DNA from: Cupriavidus pinatubonensis
Lineage (GTDB): Bacteria; Pseudomonadota; Gammaproteobacteria; Burkholderiales; Burkholderiaceae
Assembly: GCF_019602855.1 (NCBI RefSeq)
Contig: NZ_CP080766.1
Location: 930,001 to 994,000 of the forward strand
DNA: 64,000 nt
Reading direction: 5' to 3'
The position numbers were made by a program, and so were the translations under genes. Shown here one piece after another: positions 1-8,939 of this stretch (positions are counted from its first letter, which is position 1; the number at the start of each line of letters is the position of its first letter). The notes beneath the pieces were generated by a model, which searched no databases, was not told where the DNA came from, and was given only the letters and a program-made list of their open reading frames with translations.

Positions 1-194
1 GCGCCTGCGCCGCAAATGTCGGCCTCGAGGATGGTAATTCTCGCGGCGGGGCGCCTTTGCCTGATCTGCAGCGCTGTCCATAGCCCGGTGAAACCGCCGC
101 CTACGATGCAGATCTCGGCCTGTCGGGTTCCGCGCAAGGCGGGGGCAAGATCGGTATCGCCGAGAAGGGCCTGTTCTAGCCAGAAGGGGCGCAT
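1..194 (-). CDS. FAD-dependent oxidoreductase, N-terminal part (runs off the left edge)
   Basis: Reading the minus strand from the ATG at 194 gives 64 complete codons that stay open to the window edge. The peptide starts MRPFWLEQAL and reaches a dinucleotide-binding motif, IVGGGFTGLW, at about residues 30-39, followed by ITILEAD, the acidic end of the second beta strand of a Rossmann fold. This layout is typical of the DadA/PuuB-like family of FAD amine or amino-acid oxidoreductases. A purine-rich AGGAGGA lies about 23 bases upstream, which is far for a ribosome site, and no other in-frame ATG precedes the start before a stop codon. Substrate and full length cannot be judged because about 85 percent of the gene lies outside the window. 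Confidence 0.75.
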   Translation of the reverse strand, partial: MRPFWLEQALLGDTDLAPALRGTRQAEICIVGGGFTGLWTALQIRQRRPAARITILEADICGAG

Positions 195-290
195 GGAGTC
201 ATCCGAGGGGTGGGGGTCCTCCTCAAATTACAACAATACGCCACACAATGCAACAAAATGACACACGCCTTCGCACTGCCTGTCGTCCGG

Positions 291-1520
291 CTAGCCTTTC
301 ACGCACACAAGCTGCCGGAGCGTGTGCACGATCTCCACAAGGTCTGACTGCGCAGCCATTACCGCTTCAATGTCCTTGTAGGCCATCGGGATCTCGTCGA
401 TCACGGCGGCGTCCTTGCGGCATTCCACGCCTTCGGTCGCGCGCACCTGGTCGGCCACGCTGAAGCGGCGCTTCGCCTCCGTGCGGCTCATGGTGCGACC
501 TGCGCCGTGACTGCATGAGCAGAACGACTCCGGGTTGCCCTTGCCGCGTACGATGAACGATCGCGCGCCCATCGACCCCGGAATAATGCCCAGCTCTCCC
601 GCGCGCGCACTGACGGCACCTTTGCGCGTGACCAGCACGTCCTGGCCGAAGTGGCGCTCCTTCTGCACGTAGTTGTGGTGGCAGTTAACGGCCTCTGCCT
701 GCGTGGTGAACGGCTTGCGGATCACGCGCTGGGCGGCAGCCAGCACGTTGGCCATCATCAGCTCGCGGTTTCGCCGAGCGAACTGCTGCGCCCATGAGAC
801 AGCGAACACATAGTCGTCATAGTGCTCCGACCCTTCGGTCAGGTAAGCGAGGTCGCGGTCGGGCAGGTTGGCCAGGTGCCGGCGCATGTCCTGCTGCGCC
901 AGCGCGATGAAGGTGGTGCCGATCGCGTTGCCCACGCCGCGCGAACCCGAATGCAGCATGAACCAGACGGCATCGGCCTCGTCGAGGCAGACTTCGATGA
1001 AGTGATTGCCGGTGCCGAGCGTGCCGAGATGGCTGCGGTTGTTGGTGCGGGCGAGTTGCGGATACTTGTCGGTGATGCGGCGGAAGTCGGGGGCCATCCC
1101 GGCCCAGACGCTGTCGACCTGGTCCGGGATCTTTCCCCAGGCGCCTTCGTCGCGCCGGCCGCCCTGCCCGGTGCGCCCATGCGGCACCGCGTGTTCGATG
1201 GCGCTGCGCAGCGGGCCAAGGTTATCGGGCAGGTCGGATGCGTGCAGCGATGTACGCACGGCCATCATGCCGCAGCCGATATCTACGCCGACCGCCGCCG
1301 GAATCACGGCACCTACAGTAGGAATCACCGAGCCGATGGTCGAGCCCTTGCCGAGATGCACATCGGGCATCACCGCGAGATGGCTGAAGATGAACGGCAA
1401 CTGCGCGGTGTTGGCAAGCTGGCGGCGCGCCTCTTCCTCCACGGGCACGCCGCGGGTCCACATCTTGACCGGGCGGCCCTTGTCGGTCTTCAGCAGTTCG
1501 TAGCGGGCCTGTTGCGTCAT
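291..1520 (-). CDS. rtcB: RtcB RNA-splicing ligase
   Basis: RtcB joins RNA ends bearing a 2',3'-cyclic phosphate or 3'-phosphate to a 5'-hydroxyl, using GTP and manganese. The 409-residue product matches the E. coli length of 408 and its signature blocks: DVHLGKGSTIGS, VGVDIGCGM (metal-binding Cys), GTLGTGNHFIE, HSGSRGVG, NCHHNYV, and SHGAGR with His338, the equivalent of the guanylylated histidine. GGAGAC precedes the ATG. No rtcA or rtcR lies next to it in the window, so it is not in the classical rtcBA operon here; its upstream flank to the chemoreceptor gene is about 200 bases. The family assignment is near certain; its physiological RNA target is not visible. Confidence 0.97.
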   Translation of the reverse strand: MTQQARYELLKTDKGRPVKMWTRGVPVEEEARRQLANTAQLPFIFSHLAVMPDVHLGKGSTIGSVIPTVGAVIPAAVGVDIGCGMMAVRTSLHASDLPDNLGPLRSAIEHAVPHGRTGQGGRRDEGAWGKIPDQVDSVWAGMAPDFRRITDKYPQLARTNNRSHLGTLGTGNHFIEVCLDEADAVWFMLHSGSRGVGNAIGTTFIALAQQDMRRHLANLPDRDLAYLTEGSEHYDDYVFAVSWAQQFARRNRELMMANVLAAAQRVIRKPFTTQAEAVNCHHNYVQKERHFGQDVLVTRKGAVSARAGELGIIPGSMGARSFIVRGKGNPESFCSCSHGAGRTMSRTEAKRRFSVADQVRATEGVECRKDAAVIDEIPMAYKDIEAVMAAQSDLVEIVHTLRQLVCVKG

Positions 1521-1613
1521 GGATGTCTCCGGGTCGGATCGGCTGCAGTTTAGACGGTCAGGCCCGCAGTCAAATCCCGAAGTGAGGAAACCGGCATCCG
1601 GCGTCAGGGAACA

Positions 1614-1659
1614 CGCTTAAAGACAACCCGCTTAAAGACACAGCAGGGCCGGGCCCTGC
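1614..1659. repeat. 12-bp tandem direct repeat plus 7-bp hairpin
   Basis: CGCTTAAAGACA occurs at 1614-1625 and again at 1629-1640. It is followed by a perfect inverted repeat, GCAGGGC at 1643-1649 and GCCCTGC at 1653-1659 with a 3-base loop. The element lies between the end of the chemoreceptor gene and the start of rtcB, both on the minus strand. It may be a terminator for the chemoreceptor gene or part of the rtcB control region; no T-run follows on either strand. Confidence 0.4.
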
Positions 1660-1717
1660 GCGACGGGAGCGACAGGCAGGACCCGTACCTCACCTGTCCT
1701 GCCGCCGCACTATTCCA

Positions 1718-3343
1718 CTACGCCATGACAACGCGCCCCGAAGCCTGAATCGCCCTTGTGCCTGGTTCATGCCGCGCATGCGATTCCCCAGGCAGCCGGA
1801 AGACCGACACCAGTTCGTTCAGTTCGCGTCCTTGCTCCTCGAGCGAGCGCGACGCCGACGCTGCCTCGCTGACGAGCGAAGCGTTGTGCTGCGTGACCTG
1901 GTCGATCTGGACGATGGCCTGGTTCACCTGCTCGATGCCGCGTCCTTGTTCCGACGATGCGGTGGCAATCTCTTCGACAATGGCCATGACCTGGGCCACG
2001 GCCTGCGTGACGGACGCCATGGCGTGACCCGCCTCGCCGGCCAGTTCCGCGCCCGTGGCAACCTGCTGGCCCGACGTATCGATGAGAGCCTTGATCTCCT
2101 TGGCCGCACCGGACGAGCGCTGTGCCAGCGCACGCACCTCGCTCGCTACCACCGCAAACCCGCGGCCCTGCTCCCCCGCACGCGCAGCTTCGACGGCGGC
2201 ATTGAGCGCAAGGATGTTGGTCTGGAATGCAATGCCTTCGATGATGCCGGTGATCTCGGCGATCTTGGCGGAACTCGCGCTGATGCCCTGCATGGTCTCC
2301 ACTACGCGGCCCACGGTGCCGCTGCCCTCCTGCGCGACATTGGCCGCGTTGCGGGCCAGTTCCGTGGCATGACGCGCGTTGTCGGTGTTTTGCCTGACGG
2401 TCTCGGTCAGCTCTTCCATGCTGGCAGCGGTTTGTTCCAGCGACGCGGCCTGCTCTTCGGTGCGGCTGCTCAGGTCCGCATTCCCCTGCGCGATCTCGCG
2501 CGTCGCGCCGGCAATGCTGGCGCTGCCCGACCGCACGCGCGTGACCGTTTCGGTGAGCCGTTCATTCATGTCGCGCAGCGCCGCGAGCAGGCGCCCGGTC
2601 TCGTCGTTGCTGGTGACTTCGATGCGCGCGCCGAGATCGCCGCTGGCCACCGTGCGCGCCACGTCCACGGCCTGCCCGATAGGCCGCGTGATCGCGCGCG
2701 TGATCAGCACACCGCCGATCCATGCGAGGGCCACCGCGGCCAGCGCGATCACGATCAGCAGGTTGCGCCGGCTGACATAATCCGCGGCGAGCTGTGCTTC
2801 CATATCCCGCTGCCGGCGATGGGTCAGGTCGTCATAGGCGTCGACCGCACGCAGCAGCGACGCGAGCAATGGCCGGCATTGCGTGTTGATGCGGGTAATG
2901 GCCTCCTCGGCGTGCTTGTCCGCGGCCAGCGTGACGATGGCCGTCGCCACGGGTCCGTACTGGGCCTCGACGCGAACCACGTCCGCGATGCGCTGGCGCG
3001 CTTCGTCGCTGGCGGATTTGTCCTGCACCATCTGGCTGAGCTTGCCAAGGCGGCTCTGCACATCTTCATGCGCACGCAGCGCTTCCGCTTTTTCCTTGTC
3101 GATCTCGGCCGGCACGGTTGCGAGCACCATATTGCGCGCGGCGATGGCGCGGCGGTCCACTGCGGCACGCACTTCCGCGGACAGTTCGGAACGTGCATTG
3201 AGACCGTTCAGATACTGTGTGAAGCCGTCCGTCGATTCACCCAGTGCGTGCAGGGAATAGGCGGATACAGCCAGCACGATGCTGGCAAGCGTGCCAAAGC
3301 CGGCGAGGAGCCGGGCCTTGATCGAGAAATCCCTGAAGTTCAT
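1718..3343 (-). CDS. Methyl-accepting chemotaxis protein
   Basis: This is a membrane chemoreceptor that would signal through CheA/CheW to the flagellar motor. The start is set at the ATG at 3343 ([13 protein letters not shown]), with AAGGGGGG a few bases upstream; the frame is open further upstream, but that extension lacks receptor features. The 541-residue protein has a first membrane segment at about 11-31, a periplasmic four-helix-bundle-like region to about 185, a second membrane segment at about 188-210, a HAMP domain, and the cytoplasmic signalling domain with the highly conserved hairpin tip [20 protein letters not shown]. The C-terminus has no evident CheR-docking NWETF-type pentapeptide. 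No che genes are adjacent, so it is an orphan receptor. The ligand is unknown. Confidence 0.95.
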   Translation of the reverse strand: MNFRDFSIKARLLAGFGTLASIVLAVSAYSLHALGESTDGFTQYLNGLNARSELSAEVRAAVDRRAIAARNMVLATVPAEIDKEKAEALRAHEDVQSRLGKLSQMVQDKSASDEARQRIADVVRVEAQYGPVATAIVTLAADKHAEEAITRINTQCRPLLASLLRAVDAYDDLTHRRQRDMEAQLAADYVSRRNLLIVIALAAVALAWIGGVLITRAITRPIGQAVDVARTVASGDLGARIEVTSNDETGRLLAALRDMNERLTETVTRVRSGSASIAGATREIAQGNADLSSRTEEQAASLEQTAASMEELTETVRQNTDNARHATELARNAANVAQEGSGTVGRVVETMQGISASSAKIAEITGIIEGIAFQTNILALNAAVEAARAGEQGRGFAVVASEVRALAQRSSGAAKEIKALIDTSGQQVATGAELAGEAGHAMASVTQAVAQVMAIVEEIATASSEQGRGIEQVNQAIVQIDQVTQHNASLVSEAASASRSLEEQGRELNELVSVFRLPGESHARHEPGTRAIQASGRVVMA

Positions 3344-3636
3344 GAATGCCCCCCTTCGCGTCCGTCGGACGCAAGCGCTGCGGTTGATTGCCAATCCTCC
3401 TGACAGACCCGGCAGGCATGCCCGCCGTGTAACGCCTTGCGCCCGTTCCAAAGCCCTGCGCGGCCAATGCCATGCCACGCCGGTAAGGGGTTCATGCGCG
3501 GCGCCGCCGAGACAGCGCACACGATGACCACATTCGTTCAAAACCTGTTGTTCCGCTAACGGCGAGGTTCCGCAAAGTTTGACCCCTCCGAAGAAGGGCG
3601 GGGTTAACCCATGAAGCAGCGCGACGGCGTGCAGCG

Positions 3637-4135
3637 TCAGCCCACCGCCACGCGGTCTCGCCCGTCCGCTTTGGCGCGGTACAGCGCCGCGTCGGCGCGC
3701 GACAGGACGCCATCGAGCGTGGTTTCGCCGGCCTCGACACTGGCCAGGCCAACGCTTGCCGTACACGTGGGCCAGCCGTCGCGGGCCTGCTGGTTCGCGA
3801 CGGCCTGCCGCAGGCGTTCAGCCGTGGCGAGCGCGGTCGGACGGTCGGTCTGCGGCATCAGCACCACGAATTCCTCGCCGCCGAAGCGGCCGAGCTGGTC
3901 AGTGTGGCGCAAAGCCTGCCGCACAGGATCAGGACCTGAAGCAGCAGGATCGCCACAGTGAAACGCGGCCCGAAGCCCTTGCCGTGACGCCACATCAGTC
4001 GTGCGTGTGCGAGGCACACCGCTGCCACGGTGCATGCCAGCAGCACAACGCGGATTCGGTAGTCCGGCGAGATTGCCTGGTACCAGCCAAGGCCTGCCAG
4101 GCAGGCCAGGCCCGCTGCCAGCCAGCGTAGGGGGG
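3637..4135 (-). pseudogene. Diguanylate cyclase remnant (membrane part plus second half of GGDEF)
   Basis: Two frames of the minus strand together make one decayed gene. Bases from about 4135 to 3930 encode hydrophobic helices of a membrane sensor domain (WLAAGLACLAGLGWY, VVLLACTVAAVCLAHARL, FTVAILLLQVLILCG). In a different frame the 3' part encodes RHTDQLGRFGGEEFVVLMP followed by the end of a GGDEF domain ([23 protein letters not shown]). The active-site GGEEF and a possible RxxD inhibitory site are kept, but the first half of the catalytic domain is missing, so an internal deletion near 3920-3935 fused the pieces out of frame. The 5' end is also lost exactly where the inverted repeat at 4136 begins. 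It should not make cyclic di-GMP. Confidence 0.8.
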
Positions 4136-4853
4136 CGTTCTTGACAGGCGCCGCTGTTTCGCCGGCGTAGCCGGCGAGTCACTTTCTGTCCGAGCGACAG
4201 AAAGTAACCAAAGAACGCGTCGCCTGGCGGCTGGCCATCAACGGTACGCTTCTTGTTATCAAGCGGCTTGGGTCTCGCGAGACGTGGTCATCGTTCAAGC
4301 CTGCTCACGCTATGTGAGTCAGAACCTGTGCCTGGCGCGGTACGACTTTTGAACGATCCCCAAGTTGGACTCGGGTACAGCGTTCCAATACGGTCAGTGG
4401 TGGGACGCCTTCGGCTGCGCTGCGCGCACGTCGTCGTCGGGGTGCAAGCTCATCAACGGCGGGCGCCCGAGGTCCGTTTTCTACTCCTTCTCTCTACTTC
4501 GCGCATGCAGCGCGGGCATCGTTGCCGAGGCGCGGTTTGCCCTGGGCTCCCGCGCTCAGACTTGAACTCTGCGCGTAGCGCAGCCGAAGGCGATCACCCG
4601 ATAGCGGTAGCAGCAGGGTCCACGGACAGTTTCGGGGCTCGTTCAATCAGCGCTGTATTCCCTCTCACGGTCGTGCCCCACGCGGCAGGCAGCGTGACGC
4701 ACTCTGAAGCTCATACCCGTACAACACCCTGACCCCACTACGATAAATATTCGCCCGTTAGGGCAAGCCTGACGCGCTTTTGCCTCCTTTTGCCGCTCGG
4801 ACAAAAGGAGGTCGCCGGCTACGCCGGCGAAACAGCGGCGCCTGCCAAGAACG
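4136..4853. repeat. Non-coding element bounded by 42-bp inverted repeats with hairpins
   Basis: Bases 4136-4177 and 4812-4853 are inverted copies with 41 of 42 matching positions. Just inside each arm is a strong hairpin. The left one is ACTTTCTGTC, loop CGAGC, GACAGAAAGT at 4181-4205. The right one is CCTCCTTTTG, loop, CAAAAGGAGG at 4783-4811. Read in the same orientation both hairpins share a TGTCCGAGCG(A/G)CA core but have different stems, each still paired. The roughly 575 bases between them show no plausible gene on either strand. The left arm truncates the diguanylate cyclase remnant and the right arm ends 6 bases from the ridA-family stop codon. It resembles a dispersed intergenic repeat rather than an insertion sequence, since no transposase is present. 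Confidence 0.7.
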
Positions 4854-4859
4854 AAGGCC

Positions 4860-5240
4860 CTAACCCCCAGCAATCGCCAGACATTCAATCTCAACCCTTG
4901 CACCCAACGCCAGCCCATTAGCCCCCAACGCACTCCTAACCGGATAAGGGGGCTCAAAAAACCCCTTATAGACCTCGTTAAAAACCTGCCATTCACTAAT
5001 ATCCGCGAGCATGATCGTGCATTTAGCGACATCCCGCATCGTCAGCCCATGGGCTTCCAGCGTCGTACGGATATTCATAAGCGCCTGCTTGGCTTCTTCC
5101 CGGATGCCGCCCGGCACGAGGCGCGTACTGCCCGGCACGATACCCATCTGCCCTGACAGGTAGACAACATTGCCAATGCGGACGGCTTCGGAGAACGGCA
5201 GTCCTGCGGGCAGGACCTTGCCGGAATTCAGGAATTCCAT
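4860..5240 (-). CDS. RidA family (YjgF/UK114) protein
   Basis: The product is 126 residues from the ATG at 5240 (MEFLNSGKVLPAG), preceded by GAGGGG; an upstream in-frame ATG at 5294 would add 18 unconserved residues. Family features are the YLSGQMG strand, the EEAKQALMNI helix, and the conserved arginine and acidic pair in PVRSALGANGLALGARVEIECLA. RidA proteins hydrolyse reactive enamine/imine intermediates to ammonia and ketoacids; some cluster with aromatic catabolism as hydrolases. The gene is codirectional with, and 81 bases downstream of, the LysR regulator, so cotranscription is possible, but there is no proof that it belongs to the gentisate pathway. Confidence 0.9.
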   Translation of the reverse strand: MEFLNSGKVLPAGLPFSEAVRIGNVVYLSGQMGIVPGSTRLVPGGIREEAKQALMNIRTTLEAHGLTMRDVAKCTIMLADISEWQVFNEVYKGFFEPPYPVRSALGANGLALGARVEIECLAIAGG

Positions 5241-5321
5241 GTCGCCCCTCCATGGTGGATGTGCGGCGCGCCGGAGCGCCGGCGCGTGGAGCATCCAATG
5301 TAGGCGCCAAAGCCAAACCGC

Positions 5322-6263
5322 TCAAGGCGTGGGGACAACAGCGTCCGGCACTTCTCGGTCGGCGGCGCGCCGGAGGCAGTCGAGCATTGCGGCGACGGCG
5401 GAACGATTGACCGAATCTTCGCGCCAGTACATCGACACCGAGCCAAACCCGGCGAGGCGCAGCGGCACAATGCGCAGCGCGCCAAGTTCTTCCAGCCGGC
5501 GCGCGGTCCGGTGCGAGGCCAGGCCGATCATGTCGCTGCTGTTGAGTAGCGTGAGGTTGAGAACCGTGGAGTTCGATTCCACGCAGTCCGCCGGCAACGG
5601 CCGCCCGGCGCTGGCCAGCGCCGCCTCGAGCGCATTGCGGATCGGCGTGCCGCGCGGCCAGACGACCCAGCGGTAGCTTTGCAGCGCCTCCCAGGTCACC
5701 GTGTCCTGCGTGGCCAGCGGGTGGCGTGGCCGTGCCACGAAATGGATCGGTTCGAGGTACAGCGATTCGCCAATGGTCTGCGCGTCCTGGAGCTCGGGCG
5801 CGGACCGCCCGACCACAATGTCCAGCTCATTGTGCGCAAGCTGGTTCATGAGCCGGTCCATGGTCGTTTCGACGAGCCGAACCTGCGCGCGCGGCATGCG
5901 CTGCAGCAGTTGCAGCACGGCCAGCGGCACCGTGTCGGCAGCCGACGCGCCCGACGTGCCGACCACCACCAGCCCGCTACCGCCCTCCCGCATCGCTGCC
6001 AGGTCATCGCGCGCCGTGTCGAGCTGCGCGGTAATGCGGCGCGCGTGCTCGATCAGCGACTCGCCGTAGGGGGTCGGCTGCAGTCCGCGCGCCTGCCGCT
6101 CGAACAGCGGCAGCCCGATGTCGTCTTCCAGGTCCTTTAGCCATTTCGATAGCCCCGGCTGCGTGGTGTTGAGCAGCGCCGCAGACTGGCTCATGTTGCC
6201 GGTTTCGGCGAGGCTGAGGAGCATCTGCAGGTTGCGCAGACGCAGGCGCTGGGTCCAGTCCAT
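5322..6263 (-). CDS. LysR-type regulator of the gentisate operon
   Basis: The 313-residue protein has an N-terminal winged helix-turn-helix (RLRNLQMLLSLAETGNMSQS, then TQPGLSKWLKDLE) and a periplasmic-binding-like effector domain from about residue 90. It is transcribed away from the 3-hydroxybenzoate/gentisate genes, with 140 bases between the two starts, the classical arrangement of a LysR activator and its target. A 24-base near-perfect palindrome in that gap is its likely operator. The effector is probably 3-hydroxybenzoate or gentisate, inferred from context only. The C-terminus ends with a proline-rich tail (PDAVVPTP). Confidence 0.92.
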   Translation of the reverse strand: MDWTQRLRLRNLQMLLSLAETGNMSQSAALLNTTQPGLSKWLKDLEDDIGLPLFERQARGLQPTPYGESLIEHARRITAQLDTARDDLAAMREGGSGLVVVGTSGASAADTVPLAVLQLLQRMPRAQVRLVETTMDRLMNQLAHNELDIVVGRSAPELQDAQTIGESLYLEPIHFVARPRHPLATQDTVTWEALQSYRWVVWPRGTPIRNALEAALASAGRPLPADCVESNSTVLNLTLLNSSDMIGLASHRTARRLEELGALRIVPLRLAGFGSVSMYWREDSVNRSAVAAMLDCLRRAADREVPDAVVPTP

Positions 6264-6280
6264 GTGTGATCGCTCGGTTC

Positions 6281-6304
6281 ATCTATACGATGAATCGTAT
6301 AGAT
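6281..6304. promoter_or_regulatory. Palindromic operator in the LysR/gentisate intergenic region
   Basis: ATCTATACGAT at 6281-6291 and ATCGTATAGAT at 6294-6304 are perfect inverted 11-base arms separated by GA. The motif contains ATAC and GTAT half sites of the kind bound by LysR proteins. It lies 17 bases upstream of the LysR start and about 100 bases upstream of the dioxygenase start, suiting both autoregulation and activation. AT-rich sequence at 6305-6340 probably holds the operon promoter, but no clear -35/-10 pair was assigned. Confidence 0.7.
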
Positions 6305-6403
6305 AAGAGGATTTATTCATTTCAAATCTTATATCGAGGGACGTATAACTCCAAGCAACAGCCTGGCAGCACGCCGGCGAACACAAAAAGCCACGGAGAC
6401 AGC

Positions 6404-7449
6404 ATGTCCGAACACTCGCCCGATCCCGCCCGCGTCGCGTACTACGAGCGCATCGGCCACAGCCATATGACGCCGCTGTGGGAGTCGCTCCACAGCCTGG
6501 TGCCCCCGCAACCGCGCCCGCAGATCATCCCGGCCATCTGGAAGTACGACGCGATCCGCCCGCTGATCATGCAAGCCGGCGCGGTCATCAGCGCCGAAGA
6601 GGCCGGCGCCGCGTGCTGATCCTGGAGAATCCGGGGCTGCCTGGCAAGTCGAGCATCACGTCGACGCTCTACGCCGGCCTGCAACTGATCCTGCCGGGCG
6701 AGATCGCGCCGAGCCATCGCCATACCCAATCAGCACTGCGCTTCATTGTCGAAGGCAAGGGAGCCTGGACCGCCGTCAACGGCGAGCGCACCACCATGCA
6801 TCCGGGCGACTTCATCATCACGCCGTCGTGGACGTGGCACGACCACGGCAACCCGAGCCTGGAGGACGGCGGAGAGCCGGTGGTGTGGCTGGACGGCCTC
6901 GATATCCCGCTCGTTCAGCAGTTTGATGCAGGTTTTGCCGAGAACTACCCTGAGTCGCAGCAACCCGTGACACGCCCCGAGGGCGACAGCTTTGCGCGCT
7001 TCGGCCAGAACATGGTGCCGGTGCGCCACAAGGTCACCGACCCGACATCGCCCATCTTCAGCTATCCATACGATCGTTCCCGCGAAGCGCTCGACAAGCT
7101 CTACCGCAATGGCGAACTGGACGCGTGGGACGGCGTGAAGCTGCGCTACGTGAACCCGGCCACGGGCGGCTGGCCGATGCCGACCATCGCCACCTTCATG
7201 CAGTACCTGCCGGCCGGCTTCCAGGGCAAGACCTATCGCAGCACCGACGCCACCGTCTACAGCGTGGTGGAAGGCCGCGGCACCGTGCGCATCGGCGATG
7301 CGCAGTTCCAGTTCGAGCCGCGTGATGTGTTCGTCGCGCCGTCGTGGGCACCGGTGCAGCTCGGCGCGATGGAAGACGCCGTGCTGTTCAGCTACTCCGA
7401 CCGCCCGGTGCTGTCGGCGCTGAACCTGCTGCGCGAATCGCGCACCTGA
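6404..7449 (+). pseudogene. Gentisate 1,2-dioxygenase, interrupted by a one-base frameshift
   Basis: Gentisate dioxygenase opens gentisate to maleylpyruvate. Codons from the ATG at 6404 (GGAGAC upstream) run to residue 72 and stop at 6617-6619; the rest of the protein continues in the next frame to 7449. Inserting one base between 6605 and 6606 turns EEAGAAC-stop into [15 protein letters not shown] and gives a single product of about 348 residues, the normal length. Both cupin halves are otherwise intact: [14 protein letters not shown] with the metal-binding histidines, [10 protein letters not shown], and a second cupin with [15 protein letters not shown]. Either the strain has lost the enzyme or this is a sequencing error; downstream genes look intact and under selection, which slightly favours error or very recent mutation. 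Confidence 0.88.
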
Positions 7450-7543
7450 GCCCCTTTCCACCCGATTCATCCGATTTCATATGCCCGGGTGCGCGCATAG
7501 CGCGGCACCCAGGCCCCCGCACACCCTTCTGACTGAACCGACC

Positions 7544-8242
7544 ATGTCCTACGTCTTCACGCCCCCCGCTACCGTCGCCATTCCCGTTGTTGGCAGCGAT
7601 GACCAGTTCGCCGTGCGCCGCGTCTACTGCGTCGGCCGCAACTACGCCGCCCATGCACGCGAAATGGGGTTCGATCCCGACCGCGAGCCCCCGTTCTTCT
7701 TCTGCAAGCCGGCCGACGCCATCGTGCCTGTGGCTGACGGCCAGACGCTGGAACTGCCCTACCCCGTACAGACGCAGAACTACCACTATGAAGCCGAGCT
7801 GGTCGCGGTGATCGGCAAGGCCGGTTCCGACATTCCGGTCGAGCAGGCGCTGGAGCACGTTTGGGGCTACGCCGTAGGCCTGGACATGACGCGCCGCGAC
7901 CTGCAGATGAAGATGCGCGAGATGGGCCGCCCGTGGGAAATCGGCAAGGCCTTCGACGCCTCGGCACCAGTCGCGCCGATCCATCGCGCTGCCGATATCG
8001 GCCACCCGCAAGAGGCTGCGCTCTGGCTGACCGTCAACGGCGAAGACAAGCAGCGCAGCAATATCACGCACCTGATCTGGTCGGTGGCCGAAACGGTCGC
8101 TTACCTGTCGCAGTTCTTCCGCCTGGAACCGGGCGATGTGATCTTCACCGGCACCCCGGAGGGTGTGGGCGCGGTCAAGGCCGGCGACACCATGGTGACC
8201 GGCGTCGACGGCCTCGGCGAACTCAAGGTCCGCGTGGTCTGA
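7544..8242 (+). CDS. Fumarylpyruvate hydrolase (FAH family)
   Basis: The 232-residue product splits fumarylpyruvate to fumarate and pyruvate, the last step of the glutathione-dependent gentisate route. FAH-family features are [13 protein letters not shown], the metal ligands in [30 protein letters not shown] and the [19 protein letters not shown] loop. The start is taken as the ATG at 7544 ([10 protein letters not shown]), which aligns with family N-termini; an upstream ATG at 7481 would add an unconserved 21-residue leader. The Shine-Dalgarno is poor. It follows the dioxygenase by 94 bases and precedes the isomerase by 29. Confidence 0.93.
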   Translation: MSYVFTPPATVAIPVVGSDDQFAVRRVYCVGRNYAAHAREMGFDPDREPPFFFCKPADAIVPVADGQTLELPYPVQTQNYHYEAELVAVIGKAGSDIPVEQALEHVWGYAVGLDMTRRDLQMKMREMGRPWEIGKAFDASAPVAPIHRAADIGHPQEAALWLTVNGEDKQRSNITHLIWSVAETVAYLSQFFRLEPGDVIFTGTPEGVGAVKAGDTMVTGVDGLGELKVRVV

Positions 8243-8271
8243 TATCCACGCCGGCAAGCAGCGAAGCCATC

Positions 8272-8913
8272 ATGCAGCTCTATAGTTTCTTCAACAGCTC
8301 CACGTCCTACCGCGTGCGCATTGCACTGGCGCTCAAGGGCCTGCCGTTCGAGACCCTGCCGGTCAACATCCGCACCGGCCAGCACCGCGAGGCGGAGTAC
8401 GTGCAAGGCATCAACCCGTCTGCGTGCGTACCCGCGCTGGTGGACGGCGACTTCACGCTCGGACAGTCGCTTGCGATCATGGACTACCTTGACGCGCACT
8501 ACCCGGAACCGCGGCTGCTGCCGCAGGACGCGGAGCCGCGTGCGCGCGTGCTGGAACTGACCAGCCTGATCGCCTGCGACATCCATCCGGTCAACAACCT
8601 GCGCGTGCTGCGCTACCTGCAGGATGTGCTCAAGGTGACGCCGGAACAGAAGGATGCCTGGTACCGCCACTGGGTCGATGAAGGCATGGCCGGTGTGGAA
8701 CGCCTGCTCGCGCTGCACGGCAAGGGCCCGTGGTGTTTCGGTGACAAGCCGACCCTGGCCGACGTCACGCTGGTGCCGCAGATCGCCAACGTGCAGCGCA
8801 TGGGCTGCGACCTGTCGCCCTACCCGCGCGCCATGGCGGTCTATGCGCATGCCACGGCGCACCCCGCGTTTGCCAAAGCTGCGCCCACGCAGCAACCCGA
8901 TTACACGGCCTGA
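8272..8913 (+). CDS. Maleylpyruvate isomerase (zeta-class glutathione transferase)
   Basis: The 213-residue protein isomerises maleylpyruvate to fumarylpyruvate with glutathione as cofactor. The N-terminal thioredoxin-like domain begins MQLYSFFNSSTSYRVRIAL; SSTSYRVRIA is the zeta-class glutathione-site signature, normally SSCSxRVRIA, with Thr in place of Cys. The all-alpha C-terminal domain carries DIHPVNNLRVL and FGDKPTLADVTLVPQ. Homologues act on maleylacetoacetate as well; the gentisate neighbours favour maleylpyruvate. It overlaps nothing and is tightly spaced with the genes on either side. Confidence 0.92.
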   Translation: MQLYSFFNSSTSYRVRIALALKGLPFETLPVNIRTGQHREAEYVQGINPSACVPALVDGDFTLGQSLAIMDYLDAHYPEPRLLPQDAEPRARVLELTSLIACDIHPVNNLRVLRYLQDVLKVTPEQKDAWYRHWVDEGMAGVERLLALHGKGPWCFGDKPTLADVTLVPQIANVQRMGCDLSPYPRAMAVYAHATAHPAFAKAAPTQQPDYTA

Positions 8914-8939
8914 TTCGCTGACCCGGCCAGGAGAAAAGC

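Noticed and set aside
3344..3766. N-terminal extension of the chemoreceptor frame
   Set aside because: The extension has no receptor features; the ATG at 3343 has a good ribosome site and is followed at once by the first membrane helix.
4206..4780. Interior of the inverted-repeat element as a transposase gene
   Set aside because: No frame shows DDE or serine/tyrosine recombinase motifs, and no target-site duplication is evident, so it is not called an insertion sequence.
4643..5032. 129-codon minus-strand frame reaching from the inverted-repeat element into ridA
   Set aside because: It is a different frame of the RidA-family gene and the repeat; no conserved features.
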